A stretch of 64,000 nucleotides of DNA from assembly GCA_054601695.1 (NCBI GenBank), contig BAAHQB010000086.1:186001-250000 (forward strand), read 5' to 3'. Position 1 is the first letter of the stretch. Every line of letters begins with the position of its first letter. Below the pieces are notes generated by a model. The model was not told the origin of the DNA. It ran no database searches and was given only the letters and a program-made list of their open reading frames with translations. Of the stretch, positions 1 through 64,000 are shown one piece after another. The stretch is from Amorphochlora amoebiformis. Its lineage: Eukaryota > Cercozoa > Chlorarachniophyceae. The position numbers and the translations under genes are program-made.

Positions 1-636
1 ATTTTCTACATATATATGCAATGCATAAACATACCTACGTACATATTATTTGTGTATATTTACGTACACGTATATTGTGTTCTCTTATAAACACCCATCT
101 ACATCTCTGCGTGTGTGTGTATCCAGTGGAGTTTTGGGGTGTGACTCCAGAAAGGTTGTATCGACAGGCTCGGGTTAGATTATGGGATTCGGATGTTAGA
201 CGATGGGATTCGGATGGGTTAGACCATGGGATTCGGATGGGCTACGATGAGCTACAACGAATCTACACAAAGTGTTAGGAAGAATACTCCCGAAGACCAC
301 AACGGGTCAACTATAATTCGTATAAGTTGTGTTTACTTGAAAAATCGAAAAAAATTCCGACCTCGCATGATCGACAGCACTCGATGTTGAAAAATCCCGG
401 GTCTCCCAAGTCTCCTAACACTTAGAATCGATTCACTTGCCCTCCAGCCCTTCCGTCGAAACGTGCGATGAGCACTAGCCAGCAGCAGTGTATGCACCAA
501 CAACCTCGCAGTCATTCCGACACCCTCTAAAAATAGTCCGGGAAATGTGACTTTTTGAGTGACAGCAGTGAGGACTTCACCAATAGCCGAAATAATCACA
601 ATAATTGGAAGACGAGGGGCTCAAACACCAAGGCCA
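1..636. other. 5' flank of the protease gene, no gene seen
   Basis: I see no supportable exon here. The first 120 bases are TA/CA-rich. A 14-bp word, ATGGGATTCGGATG, occurs three times at 182, 203 and 226 with spacings of 21 and 23 bp. The open frames on both strands lack splice sites or domain signals. The promoter and 5' UTR of the downstream protease should lie here, but I see no convincing TATA box or start-site motif. Confidence 0.4.
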
Positions 637-2079
637 ATGGCGGCGAACTTTGCTTGGCTGTTGTTTTGGGCGGTGCAGGGAGTTCGCTTGCAGGACTCGA
701 CTGATAGAGATATCCTCAATAGCATCCTGCAGACCGACAACACCGCGGTATAGCTTTTCCCGTGTTTTGCTTCTGAGTTTTTCCGTTGTGGGTGTTTGTG
801 TGTGGTTGCTAACTACCTTTCTCGACATTCCCATTGGCGGGGTTCTCCACTTTAAATATACTCTGATGATATTATGGGTGCGGTATAGGTAAACTTTTCT
901 AAGAATGGGATGCAGCCTGAGGAATGGGAAGCCTTCGTTCAATCTCAGCTGGACATCACCATGAGGAAGCGTCCTAATCACCACCTTCATCGCAAGAAGC
1001 TTTCCCAGCACCTTTCCGGTCACCATGGGGATCTCCGAGAGGTCCACGAGAAGTCCATGAGAGAAGAAGATCCCTCCATGCGCTGGCTCCACTTCATTCA
1101 ATTTCGGGCAAAGATCCAGAATTACAACCTGGTCCTCAAGTCGATTGCTGGATCCCAGTACGTGGGCGATATCTCAATAGGTACCCCACCCCAAAAATCT
1201 TCCGTTGTCTTCGACACGGGGTCGAGTAACTTATGGGTGACCTCCGCCGATTGCAAGACATATTCGTGCGACATGCACAACAAATTCAACCACAAGGTCT
1301 CCGCTACATTCCTTGAGTTGAATGAGCAGATGGACGTCCAGTTCGGCACTGGAGCTATCTCTGGCTCCCTGGGAACTGACGTCTTCCATCTTGGGCCTGT
1401 GCATATCCCAGGGCAGGTCTTCGGTAGAATCACTACCGAGTCCGGCCAGGTCTTCCTCAATGACTTCGATGGCATCGCTGGATTATCTTTCTCCGAACTC
1501 TCGGCTACAAAGGAAAAGACTCTGTTCGATAACCTCATGCAAAGCAACCAACTGGAGAAGAACTGGTTATCCTTCTACTACGATGTTTACGGCAAATCGG
1601 GTATCGTCTTCGGCGAGGTGCACAAGGATCTTTACAAAGGACCCGTCCACTGGGTCAACGTCAACAAGAAGCTGTATTGGCAAGTCGAGCTAGTAGACGT
1701 GACTATCGGGACCAGGAGCTTGGCAAAGGAGAATAGGCTTTGTCGTGAACAAGAGAAATGCATCCTAGTCTTCGATACTGGCACCTCGATCCTAACTGCC
1801 CCAACTGAATCCGCCTCCGTTATGCTTAACCACATGGAGAACACCCAAGCTCCACTGTGCTACCACGTGAGAGATGACGAGCACGGGATCCAAAAGTTCT
1901 GCTTGGAGTACAACGAGTACACGTTAAACGGACAGGTGCAGCTTATGGCGCTCGACGTCGATCCTCCCAAAGGACCTCTACATATTGCGGGAGATACATG
2001 GATTGAGAAGTATTTAACCATCTTTGACCACGACAAAAACCGCGTCGGTATCGCATTATCGGCCACCTCAAGTCGATAA
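637..2079 (+). CDS. Secreted pepsin-family (A1) aspartic protease, two exons
   Basis: Exons 637-747 and 904-2079 encode 428 aa with a phase-0 intron (GTATAG...TTTCTAAG). The upstream exon supplies a signal peptide (MAANFAWLLFWAVQGVRLQD) that a single-exon reading starting at 910 would miss. A basic propeptide follows (about residues 60-105), then the bilobal protease. The first catalytic motif is DTGSSNLWV (Asp about 141) and the second is FDTGTSILTA (Asp about 328). Several Cys pairs fit pepsin-type disulfides, and IAGDTWIEKYLTIFDHDKNR is the usual C-terminal strand set. The length fits cathepsin D/pepsin zymogens. One oddity is that the flap, normally YGSG/YGTG, reads QFGTGAISG, so the flap Tyr is Phe (about residue 184). 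It should act in the secretory pathway, lysosome or outside the cell. An in-frame start further upstream is possible, but 637 gives a clean signal peptide. Confidence 0.92.
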
Positions 2080-3570
2080 ATAGATTCGTGCATGTCCTCA
2101 ATTGGAATCTTTAGCTTGGTTCTAGTGCTTAGTGAGCTAAGGATCCTGGCCAATTTAATTTTTAGTAATTCACCTCAACAATGTAAACATACGGACATAA
2201 CACACACCGATATCAGTATTACACACTGAGTTAAATATACAATACTAGAATACAATTATATTTTTATATATATATATATAATTATATACATATATGTATC
2301 TAGTGTATTATATATATATATATATATATAATATATATATATATATATTTATAATATATATATATATATATATACTAAATATATTCTAGATATTATATGT
2401 GTGTACACGTGTGTACTAGATCTAGCTAGCTAGCTAGCCGGCGCCCGATCCGTATATGCGTATCGAATTTCTTTTTCTATGCGCGCGATATATGATTAGT
2501 AGAATATTGTTGCATGATTTGACTACGTTTTGACTTAGTATGATAAAAATTCATGATATCATATCGATCCACATATCCAGAGTCCAGACTCCAAACATAC
2601 CCGCTAATAGGCTAAATTTCTAAATGATATCCGATGCAGATGTCTAGGATGTTCATCACATCAAGATCACTGGCTTAGTCCAGCTGTTTAATTTGATTTT
2701 TTCGAGTACTACAACCAGTGCTGCTTATGTCAGTGCTGAGGCAGACTAGTCTAGTAGTCAGTGGCAGACTCAGTGCTGACACTTCTGTAACAGTTCTGTT
2801 TATTGAACTTGTAATATTAATATTAGTTATTAAAAACTAGATATATTCTAGAATATATGTATATCACGATGTCATGACCATGATGAACTAATCGCATTGT
2901 GTAAATGCCAGTCTCATTATCAATGATTTCGTTCGAATTAAAAGACGTACGGCTGTGCATGGTCAATTTGGTCAATGGTCAATGCGTACTACGGATGTTT
3001 GTCTGACAACTCCTGACAGCCTCTTCCAAGATTTAATAGTCTCTAGAATGAATTTAAGTCTGTCATCACCTCTACCTTTACGGGGATGGATTAGACATTG
3101 ACTAAACCCTAACTAAGGAGCTCATTTCCTAAACCCGACGCTGAGCAAAATGTTAGGAATATCCTTCAATTTTTCCTGCGCACACATGACACACATAGTA
3201 GTTGAATGACGTTGAATAGATATTGGTACCTTGTAAACTTAGGGAGGCGGGGCGGTGATTTCGGAAAAGCCAAGCTGTCTCCATTCATTTGACTACGGGT
3301 GGTGAATGGAAGTATCTGTCTGATATAAGGAAAGATATGCCGATACTCGTGTTAAGAAGGGTATTAAGAACACGATATCTCGTATATCGTTTAATTATCA
3401 ACATACTTCTTATCTTTTCGGCTCGAAGTGATTCTGACGGCTTGAATCCTTACCTCCTCTCCCCGGCCCATTCGGAGGTAGATTATCTTTCTTAGTCATT
3501 TATTTTCACATAAACACTTGTAAATATCCACACACATTCTATAAATCACAAAATATCTACGGGGGAAGAA
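2080..3570. other. Intergenic region between convergent genes
   Basis: This lies between the protease stop and the 3' end of the minus-strand gene. It holds a (TA)n tract at about 2256-2400 followed by CTAG-rich sequence with four tandem CTAG words at about 2421-2437. The rest, about 2440-3570, is unique, moderately AT-rich sequence in which I see no exon. Confidence 0.5.
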
Positions 3571-10429
<6,859 letters not shown>

Positions 10430-10581
10430 CTCCCTTCCCTGTATTCCCTGCCAATCCACGTATACGAGTGTATCAAGATATTATATATATATATATATAT
10501 ATGTATGTATATACATGTAATATGATTATTATATACATATGTAGATGTATATAATACATATATACCAATACATATATACAT

Positions 10582-10614
<33 letters not shown>

Positions 10615-10670
10615 GATATATATATATATATATATATGTACATTTCCATGTTTATGTGTGTATACATGCC

Positions 10671-10709
<39 letters not shown>

Positions 10710-10836
10710 CTTAATATATATACGAACAATATCCGTATATATATCTGTAAGTATAGATGTACAAGATTATATAACACATACTAAACTATCACGTAAGCAA
10801 CACAGATACATACACACATACAGTATACATACATAC

Positions 10837-10891
<55 letters not shown>

Positions 10892-11067
10892 TATCTATAT
10901 GTACATGCACATACATATATATATAAATATATATACATATAGTTATATATATTAACAAGACAACCGAAAACCGTCCCAAGCCCCACCAACGAAGAAAAAC
11001 CAACCTAATCCACCAATAAATTCTAAATAAAAATGGAAAGAAAATTCTAATAACATAACAAATTTTC
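10430..11067. other. Interval between two minus-strand genes
   Basis: TA tracts lie at about 10480-10720 and 10840-10950. The island 10955-11067 is the 3' flank of the Cys-rich gene. No independent gene is seen. Confidence 0.5.
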
Positions 11068-15718
<4,651 letters not shown>

Positions 15719-15922
15719 TTTCAAAAAAAAAATGACCGAATTAAGCCGAAAAGATTGATTATGTTCTTTCATATATCAACATATTGAGTATTAGATATGT
15801 AAAATACTTTGTCACTCTGCTCCGTCACATATGTCACGCTGCCATGCTCGTCGTCGTCACACCTTTACAGATAACACAGAGTAGATATCAAGTTATCCTA
15901 ATATCAGATATCAGGCGGACGA
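15719..15922. promoter_or_regulatory. Shared upstream region of a head-to-head gene pair
   Basis: This 204-bp unique segment separates the start codon of the minus-strand Cys-rich gene (15718) from the ATG chosen for the plus-strand gene (15923). It includes an A10 run at about 15722. It must carry the promoters of both genes if the starts are right. No specific element is recognised. Confidence 0.4.
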
Positions 15923-20575
<4,653 letters not shown>

Positions 20576-21169
20576 AATTAAAAGCATACAAGAGCCGCCC
20601 GATGATTTGCCCACATGCATAACTTAAAATGTGCATGACACGGCGAGAGTAGTCATATCAAAAATTTTGTTGTTATAAAGCTTAAGTCAGATTTTAACTT
20701 CATTTGCATGTGCGTGGTTAGGTAACTTAAGCCCTATCATCCTGTAGCATAAATAGTGATACCTAGATAGTGAAGTTACGACAGAAGACTATTAAGCCGC
20801 CAAACTTCAATGCTCAATGCCGCATGGTATCGAAGTATCATTTAAAAAGAACTTGATGTCAGTGAATATACAATAATATAATATTAGTACATCATTAATG
20901 TATATATATAACTTTTAGAATTTCATATACACACCTGCACATACTGATATTCACGACACACATGTATTCAAGGTAAATTAATCAGCCGCTCTGGTGACTG
21001 GGACGTACTTTTGCTAGACCGCGCTGACACACGTTTTACATCAACTAATGGCATGGTGTAAGTAGTATTCTACTGTGAGGTAACTGATAATTCGTTTTTA
21101 AATTGAGTAACTACGCTTAACTGCTAGGGGCTCCGGACGGGAACTTCATGACGTCGACTACGATTGTCC
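20576..21169. other. Intergenic region between convergent genes
   Basis: Unique, moderately AT-rich sequence between two convergent 3' ends. I see no exon or RNA gene here. Confidence 0.5.
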
Positions 21170-21544
21170 TCACTGGTCTTTCTTGGACTCAGTTGAGCTA
21201 GTTGTGGTTACAGGAGTGGATTCCATCGATTTACCGCTATCACGAGTCGATTTGGTGAGATTGGCTTTTTCAAGCATCGTGCTTAGCTCTGCAATCACCT
21301 TTATGTGCATTAATATGTGTGTGTATCTATAAACATATGTGTATAAACATATTTACATTTATGTATGTGTGTAATGTGTATATATCTTGTATACATATGT
21401 GTATGTATGTATATATATACATACATATATGTAAAATATACATGTGTATATATATATATATATATAATATGTATATATATACATGTATATATACATATAT
21501 GAGTATATATATACATATATAGATATGAATATTATATATATATA

Positions 21545-21599
<55 letters not shown>

Positions 21600-21650
21600 T
21601 ATATACATGAGTGCATATGTAATTATGTATTATAGTATAGATATAAATAA

Positions 21651-21685
<35 letters not shown>

Positions 21686-21858
21686 CTATTTATTTATATA
21701 AATATATATACATTTAATGCATATTGGTTATATATAAATAAATAAAGTTGTATATATACATATAATATCTCATATATCATATACATCTTTTCAATTTAAA
21801 ACAAAATATATATAAGATCCAGCAAATGTACATATATATATATGTAAATATTTAATAC

Positions 21859-21904
<46 letters not shown>

Positions 21905-22239
21905 TCTAATATGTATATATATGTATGTATATAATATGTATATATAATATCGTATATAATATATATATATATATATATATGTACTTTTTAAGTGTGTGTA
22001 TACAGTACAAACAGGGGGATCTGCCTACAATGCTGCGTATTAACTTATACAATTGTACTTACAAATATATATAAATGTAATATATATGTATATATATTTA
22101 TAAATATATGAATATTTTCCTATATATATATATATGTATGTATATATAATATATATAAAATATATATGTATATATGTATATATGCACGTATGTGTGTGAT
22201 ATGCACGTATGTCACACACACATATATATATATACACAC

Positions 22240-22297
<58 letters not shown>

Positions 22298-22328
22298 GTG
22301 TATATATACACATATATGCACGTATGTC

Positions 22329-22374
<46 letters not shown>

Positions 22375-22411
22375 TTATAACACATATATATATATATATA
22401 TATTTATATGT

Positions 22412-22445
<34 letters not shown>

Positions 22446-22576
22446 ATATGCACGTATGTAACATATAAGTTTAACCATAATTATTCATACTATAAAATAT
22501 CAATTTACAGTAAGCATATATATATACATTTATATTATATACATAAATAATATCATAAACATATGTATACAATCTA

Positions 22577-22608
<32 letters not shown>

Positions 22609-22642
22609 TTTATATATATAATATATATGTATGCATATCACT

Positions 22643-22686
<44 letters not shown>

Positions 22687-22774
22687 GCATATATATATAT
22701 ACAGAGGTATAATCTGTGTGTATGTATGTATATGTGTATGAATGTGTAAGCAGACTGCGACATATAGAAATATT

Positions 22775-22827
<53 letters not shown>

Positions 22828-22896
22828 TAATGCATGTATATATATATATACATATATATAAATATATATTATATATGTTTGCGAAGGTATGCATAA

Positions 22897-22934
<38 letters not shown>

Positions 22935-22935
22935 C

Positions 22936-22993
<58 letters not shown>

Positions 22994-23004
22994 TATATAA
23001 ATAT

Positions 23005-23057
<53 letters not shown>

Positions 23058-23259
23058 AAGACTTTTATTGAGCGTGTAGAGAATATAGCGATCGAGACCC
23101 CAGCATATCGCGAAGAAAAACACTCCCAATGGCCACTTCTCATTGCCCTAATATCCATATGTTATGTGTATGCATACATACATGTAAATAATATGTGTAT
23201 GTGTGTGTATATATATAAATATATTCATATGTGTATATGTGTATATGTATGTTACACAC

Positions 23260-23308
<49 letters not shown>

Positions 23309-23443
23309 CATGTATACACACACACATATATATATATATACATATATGTACATATATACATATATATGTATACATATACACATATAATATATATATATAT
23401 ATATATAATATATAATATATATGTTTATATAATATACATATAC

Positions 23444-23492
<49 letters not shown>

Positions 23493-23923
23493 TGTATATG
23501 TGTGTAATATATATACATGTTTGCGTATGTATAGTACTTGTAATTAACATATACCTACATCTTCAACAGAGAGAGCTGAGAAGGTCCAGAGAGTGAAGAG
23601 ATAGAGGGTATGATAAAAATATATGTGTGTAATATATGTACATGTTTGCGTATGTATAGTACTTGTAATTAACATATACCTACGTCTTCAACAGAGAGAG
23701 CCGAGAAGGTCGAGAGAGTGAGGAGATAGAGGGTATGATAAAAATATAACTATATGTGTATATATTTTTATATTTATGAGTATCTATATATATATATTTT
23801 TTCTATATACTTGTACTTGTGTAGACATATATTTTACATAAATATAATATAATATGTATATAAATATATCTATATATATATGTGTGTATATATATATATG
23901 TGTATGTATACATATATGAACAT

Positions 23924-23961
<38 letters not shown>

Positions 23962-23998
23962 TATACATATATATATGTATATATACATACATATATAT

Positions 23999-24083
<85 letters not shown>

Positions 24084-24142
24084 ATATATTCTATACATAT
24101 AAATATATACTCTATACATACATATATATATATATGTATATT

Positions 24143-24185
<43 letters not shown>

Positions 24186-24340
24186 ATTATATCTATATAT
24201 ATATATTATATATTTAAATATTTGTATATGTATATGTGTTTCTGTGAGCTAATATATGTTTAAAAAGTTTGCAGATATATATTCTGTAATTTGTGTACAC
24301 ATGAACATACACATGTACATATATAAATAAACGCATATGT

Positions 24341-24375
<35 letters not shown>

Positions 24376-24848
24376 CATTTATACATATATACACATATAC
24401 ACATATATACACATATATATACACACATATATATAATCAACTTCTAAATGCAGATACACATTACACACATACACACGTGCTTCACGTAAGCACACCTCGA
24501 GTCGGAAATCTCCCGATAGGTAGGCGGCAAATATCAGTGCCTGAAGGAGAGAGAGCCCAAACCCGATCTTGAATGCGATTACAGCCTGCGACACATCTGG
24601 CCACTATTTTATTGAAAATAATTTATTTCTTAACGGCAAATATCTTACATACATTGATATTAGCAATAAAAATAGTGATAGCAATAATAAAATATTACTA
24701 ACAAAACAATTATAATAGTATTCACAAAAATTTATAGTATATGTACTTACATATATATATATATATATATATATACATATGTGAGTATATATGTATATAT
24801 ATATATATAAATATGTGTGTGTATATATATATTATATAATACACACAC

Positions 24849-24891
<43 letters not shown>

Positions 24892-24902
24892 ATTGTATAT
24901 GC

Positions 24903-24941
<39 letters not shown>

Positions 24942-24958
24942 GTATATTTACTGATTTA

Positions 24959-25013
<55 letters not shown>

Positions 25014-25150
25014 TTATAATATGCATTTAAGTGTATGTATACATATGTATATGTAATATACATAGTTGGTTACATCTGTAATAGAGAAAGTATAAGAACA
25101 ACATGTGTACTACACATAAAGCATGTACTATAATATGTACATACATACAC

Positions 25151-25181
<31 letters not shown>

Positions 25182-26061
25182 TTTACACATACATATACAT
25201 ATGTATATGTGTATGTACATACATATATGTACATGTGTATATATGAACATGTCCAGATGTGAGTGTTAAGACTAAGAAACCTGTGAGATGAAAAGGCCAC
25301 TACTGACTGAGATAAACGCCGAGAGAGACTCAAACACGATCCCCTCGGGCGTCAGGTCTTTGGCTAATAACACCAACAACAGAGTAATCCTCATAATGAA
25401 CAACTTTATACATACAGTATGGATTAGAATAATACGACAAATCTTAATCCGATTGGGGAGCACGAATTCCCAATTTTATCTCAATAATAATACCCAACCA
25501 AATCTGCTGACGCCTTTCAACCCTAAACTTGCCGAGTGTCCTACTCCTAACTGTATGCCGACTCTCGATCATAAATACCCTACTCTCCACGACAAAACCC
25601 CTTACTCTTCCCTTAAGTCTAACCAAACCCTGAGCGACAAACGCAACTCTAAAATCCAGGGAAACACGCAGGTACCGATCTTGATGACCTGTATGACCGC
25701 ACAGGCAAATCCGAGGTAGAGGAAGATGTTCTGACACATTTGAGACCAACACAGAAAAGATAAGATAAGAAGGAGAAAATTGTTTCCGTACCACCACCGT
25801 CAATTCGAAAATTCTAGCCCTTCGCGTCCCTTCCCTGTACTACTCCTTCATACACTTTCGTTCCAAATGTGAGCTAGTTCCTACGCAATATGTATCTGGC
25901 GATACTCGACATACGCATGGCTCAATCGTAGCACAGACATTCCTAACCCTGTACATGTTGGACGCAACGACCACAGCTGCAGCCGAGATATTGGAAAATT
26001 GCATGAAATGCGCATACATTCGAACAGCTCGCTCACCCGAACATTGTGGCTCGCGACGCAT
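21170..26061 (-). CDS. Polytopic membrane protein, 210 aa, six exons
   Basis: Exons on the minus strand: 26061-25906 (ATG), 25730-25689, 25403-25281, 24585-24496, 23147-23055 and 21298-21170 (stop). They total 633 nt, and every intron is phase 0. At least four hydrophobic segments can be read: [14 protein letters not shown] joined to [73 protein letters not shown]. The C-terminus is a hydrophilic Ser/Thr/Lys tail ending SSTESKKDQ. The continuity of hydrophobic segments across exons in one frame argues for a real gene. The family is not recognised. The N-terminal exon could be further split (a GTGAGC donor lies inside it). Head-to-head with the giant receptor gene. Confidence 0.62.
21299..23054. 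repeat. TA microsatellite intron
   Basis: Nearly the whole intron is (TA)n with CATA/TGTA interruptions, including repeated GCACGTATGT words at about 22184-22215 and 22318-22460. No exon seen. Confidence 0.88.
23148..24495. repeat. Intron with TA repeats and a ~120-bp tandem duplication
   Basis: TA/CA repeats lie at 23160-23500 and 23800-24450. A unique segment of about 118 bp (from about 23506 to 23622, containing CTTCAACAGAGAGAG and ending GATAGAGGGTATGATA) is repeated at about 23629-23748 with few differences. Each copy happens to contain exon-like splice signals on the plus strand but no long frame. Confidence 0.7.
24586..25280. repeat. TA-rich intron
   Basis: (TA)n at 24750-25020 and 25150-25250 with AT-rich unique flanks. 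Nothing coding is seen. Confidence 0.8.
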
Positions 26062-26382
26062 GTCTGTCGGTAACGGCGTACCAGCCTATCCCGAAGTCCG
26101 ACTGACGGGTGGACGGTTTGGGGTGCCATTGCGAAGTTTCCTGGGTTCCGGGCCGAAGTTTTATTCTGGAATACTCAGGTAGTGGCAGGTACTACCTCTC
26201 TTTATAAATGAAATGTGATCATAACAATTTGATGGCAATCTCAAGCTCAATCGAAAAGCTCGGACTCGGAGTGTGCGGGCCGGCGATTTTGATGGAACTC
26301 CTTACAAATTCCCTGCCTCCAAACCCCTTTCCCATAGTGTTGGATCATTTCCGGTATTCTCATCACATTCAAGCCCAGCCCC
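26062..26382. promoter_or_regulatory. Shared upstream region of a head-to-head gene pair
   Basis: About 320 bp of relatively GC-balanced unique sequence lies between the minus-strand membrane protein start (26061) and the receptor start (26383). It is free of TA repeats, unlike most non-coding DNA here. Both promoters should lie within it. Confidence 0.4.
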
Positions 26383-56379
<29,997 letters not shown>

Positions 56380-57880
56380 AATCGTATATTTCAAGAGTCA
56401 TATTTAACGAATTACAATTCTAGTAATTAGATAATTTAATTTAATTCCAACTGTACACGGCCAGCGCTCATCTAATCGTGGCCCAATGGACGTTAATAAG
56501 AAATTACACATTATGCATTCATCTCATAGAAAAACTGTGTTACTGTGACTAGTGTGATGTTGTGCCGCTGCGCGTGCATGCTAGACATTTCATGTTAGTC
56601 TAGTATTTGTATACTATCCGGATATCCCCAATGACCATGACTAATATTTGTATATTATCCGGATATCCCCAATGACTAGAATGACCATGACTACACACTC
56701 GCAAGAATATTTATGTAGGCCTTATACTAGTTAAATGGTAATACTGGGGAGCCGATCATACCACTGTCTTACTACTAGTACTAGTTAATACATCATTTGT
56801 ATGATACGACAGCTGTACATTAGTGCGTACGTGCATAAACGCGAGTACAATATTACAAAGTGAGAATACGTACGCATCATAGTGCATTTATAGTAATACG
56901 CATACAATGTACATCAAAGTATAAAAAACGAAAACATTTTTCACATGATATTCCATATGTTTTCCGGATATCCCCAATGACCATGACTACACACTCGCAA
57001 GAATACTTACATAGGCCTTATATGGTAATACTGGGGAGCCGATCATATCACTGTCTTACTACTAGTACTAGTTACACATCATTTGTATGATACGACAGCT
57101 GTACATAAGTGCGTACGTGCATAAACGCGAGTACAATATTACAAAGTGAGAATACGTACGCATCATAGTGCATTTATAGTAATACGCATACAATGTGCAT
57201 AACTCAAAGTATAAAAAACGAAAACATTTTTTCACATGATATTCCATATTTTCCGTAATACTTAGATTGAGTACGTACCTTAAAGTTTATACACTATCAT
57301 TTAATCGATTTCGAATTAAGTTGTAGACACATACTGATAATGCTAGAATGACTAGACAACTTACAATTATGATACGTATGCTAATTATGTAGATCATGTG
57401 GCCTTATGTACATGTATACACCCGGAGGTTTTGTGTCACTCGTAGAGCTGCGCAAGCGTATGAAGTCGTAACGGCAGCGCAAAACAATATTGTATATTTA
57501 CACCGTCCGGGACCCACTACCTAAAGGTCGTTGCGTACGTATGTTATATACTAAGTCTCGTACACGTTCACGGTTGTACAGTTGGCCTGTGATAAAACAC
57601 GTACAATTAATTGTGCATGTATACTAATCTTATTGGCATGCTGTACTATGACACACATCTGAGATATATCCGATGGTAGATACTAGAGTCTAGAGATAAT
57701 ATTAGTGGACGTATACATATTCTGTATTGTATAGTCTAAGTATAGATTGTGTAAGATTGTTATAGTACTAGTAGTAGTGTACTATAGCTAGTAAGTAGTA
57801 GTATCTAGGGTATTGTCAGTCACTATGATATTAATTTATATAGCTAGTATAGCGATGTATATTATGTGTGCGTGTGTGTG

Positions 57881-57937
<57 letters not shown>

Positions 57938-57943
57938 TAATTA

Positions 57944-57996
<53 letters not shown>

Positions 57997-58008
57997 TATA
58001 TATTATAT

Positions 58009-58044
<36 letters not shown>

Positions 58045-58124
58045 ATATAATCTAAAAATATATAAATATATGTATACTAGATCTAGAATATATATATATA
58101 TATACTAGATATATATAATGTATA

Positions 58125-58156
<32 letters not shown>

Positions 58157-58172
58157 CTAGATCTAGTAGATA

Positions 58173-58209
<37 letters not shown>

Positions 58210-58646
58210 ATATATATCTATATCTAGTCTAAAATCATGTCTAGTATCTAGAGTATCTATCTCTAGTATCTAGATGACCCCATACTTGAAACTAGATTCT
58301 ACAAGATAAACCGAGTAGCTACTGTACTACTGGCTTAGTCTAGAGTAGATGCATATATCTGAGTATATCATGATCATCTCTAGCATCTAGATCATAGACT
58401 GAATACTAGGTAGACTAGATCTAGAGATCTAGTAGATCTACCTGCTATGATCTAGATCTAGTAGTACATGTGCATGTGACTAGCATGGCAGTGCATGCAT
58501 GGTTAACCTACCTAGGCGTAGATATGTCGACGTTGTGCGGCCTGGTATTTGTACAACATGGAAAGGATAAGTTCTGAACGAATGTGCTCCGTTGAAACAA
58601 ACTAGATACCTACGACGTCACTACTAAAGCTCGTGAGGCGATATCG
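56380..58646. other. Intergenic region with a ~296-bp tandem duplication and CTAG-rich DNA
   Basis: No exon is supported. A roughly 296-bp unit starting near GACCATGACTACACACTC is present at about 56683-56978 and 56979-57255 with few differences. A third, partial copy (CCGGATATCCCCAATGAC) lies before it. (TA)n covers about 57890-58215. From 58070 to 58470 CTAG, CTAGA and TCTAG words are very frequent. Confidence 0.8.

Positions 58647-64000
<5,354 letters not shown>

Noticed and set aside
577-1101. 174-aa minus-strand frame over the protease start
   Set aside because: It is antisense to the protease exons. The plus strand gives a signal peptide, propeptide and catalytic domain.
25288-25719. 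143-aa plus-strand frame
   Set aside because: It is antisense to two exons of the membrane protein gene, which show hydrophobic helices and consistent phase on the minus strand. The plus frame is low-complexity Asn/Thr/Pro.

Overview
This window is nuclear DNA of a eukaryote, most likely a unicellular alga or related protist. Genes are split by many GT-AG introns, the introns are swollen by long (TA)n microsatellites, and scattered degenerate CCCTAA/TTAGGG (TTAGGG-type telomere) repeats lie inside genes. I cannot fix the lineage. The REJ/GPS receptor, the WG (RCC1-like) repeats and a small Cys-rich secreted protein would fit a stramenopile, haptophyte or alveolate. Nearly all of the many short reading frames come from TA repeats (Ile-Tyr runs) or from a 52-bp minisatellite and are not genes. 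The real exons sit in short islands of normal base composition. I joined them by hand on both strands, requiring splice sites, matching codon phase and an open frame.

Layout, left to right. (+) 637-2079: secreted pepsin-type aspartic protease, two exons. (-) 10429-3571: an unnamed 137-aa gene whose introns hold interstitial telomere repeats and inverted minisatellite arrays. (-) 15718-11068: a 132-aa secreted Cys-rich protein in seven exons, five of them 31-67 nt. (+) 15923-20575: an unrecognised 165-aa protein, seven exons, head-to-head with the previous gene. (-) 26061-21170: a 210-aa polytopic membrane protein, six exons, all introns in phase 0. (+) 26383-56379: a 43-exon gene, phase-consistent from ATG to stop (9,951 coding nt, 3,316 aa), head-to-head with the membrane protein gene. 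(-) 63826-58647: a partial gene of at least nine exons that enters from the right edge. Coding sequence is about 33 percent of the 43-exon gene and 6-13 percent of most of the others.

The centrepiece is the 43-exon gene. Its domain order is signal peptide, NHL beta-propeller-like repeats, a long Ser/Pro/Ala repeat stalk, WG (RCC1-like) repeats, a Pro/Thr stalk, an REJ/PKD1-like region, GAIN with a GPS autoproteolysis motif, five predicted membrane segments with a roughly 414-residue loop after the first, and a short acidic tail. It looks like a very large self-cleaving surface receptor or adhesin related to the REJ/polycystin-1 group, without a recognisable PLAT domain or channel pore. Other structure worth checking: exon duplications with one splice-dead copy, a duplicated splice acceptor, a fold-back inverted repeat of about 190-bp arms inside an intron, and minisatellite arrays whose orientation flips around a coding exon.
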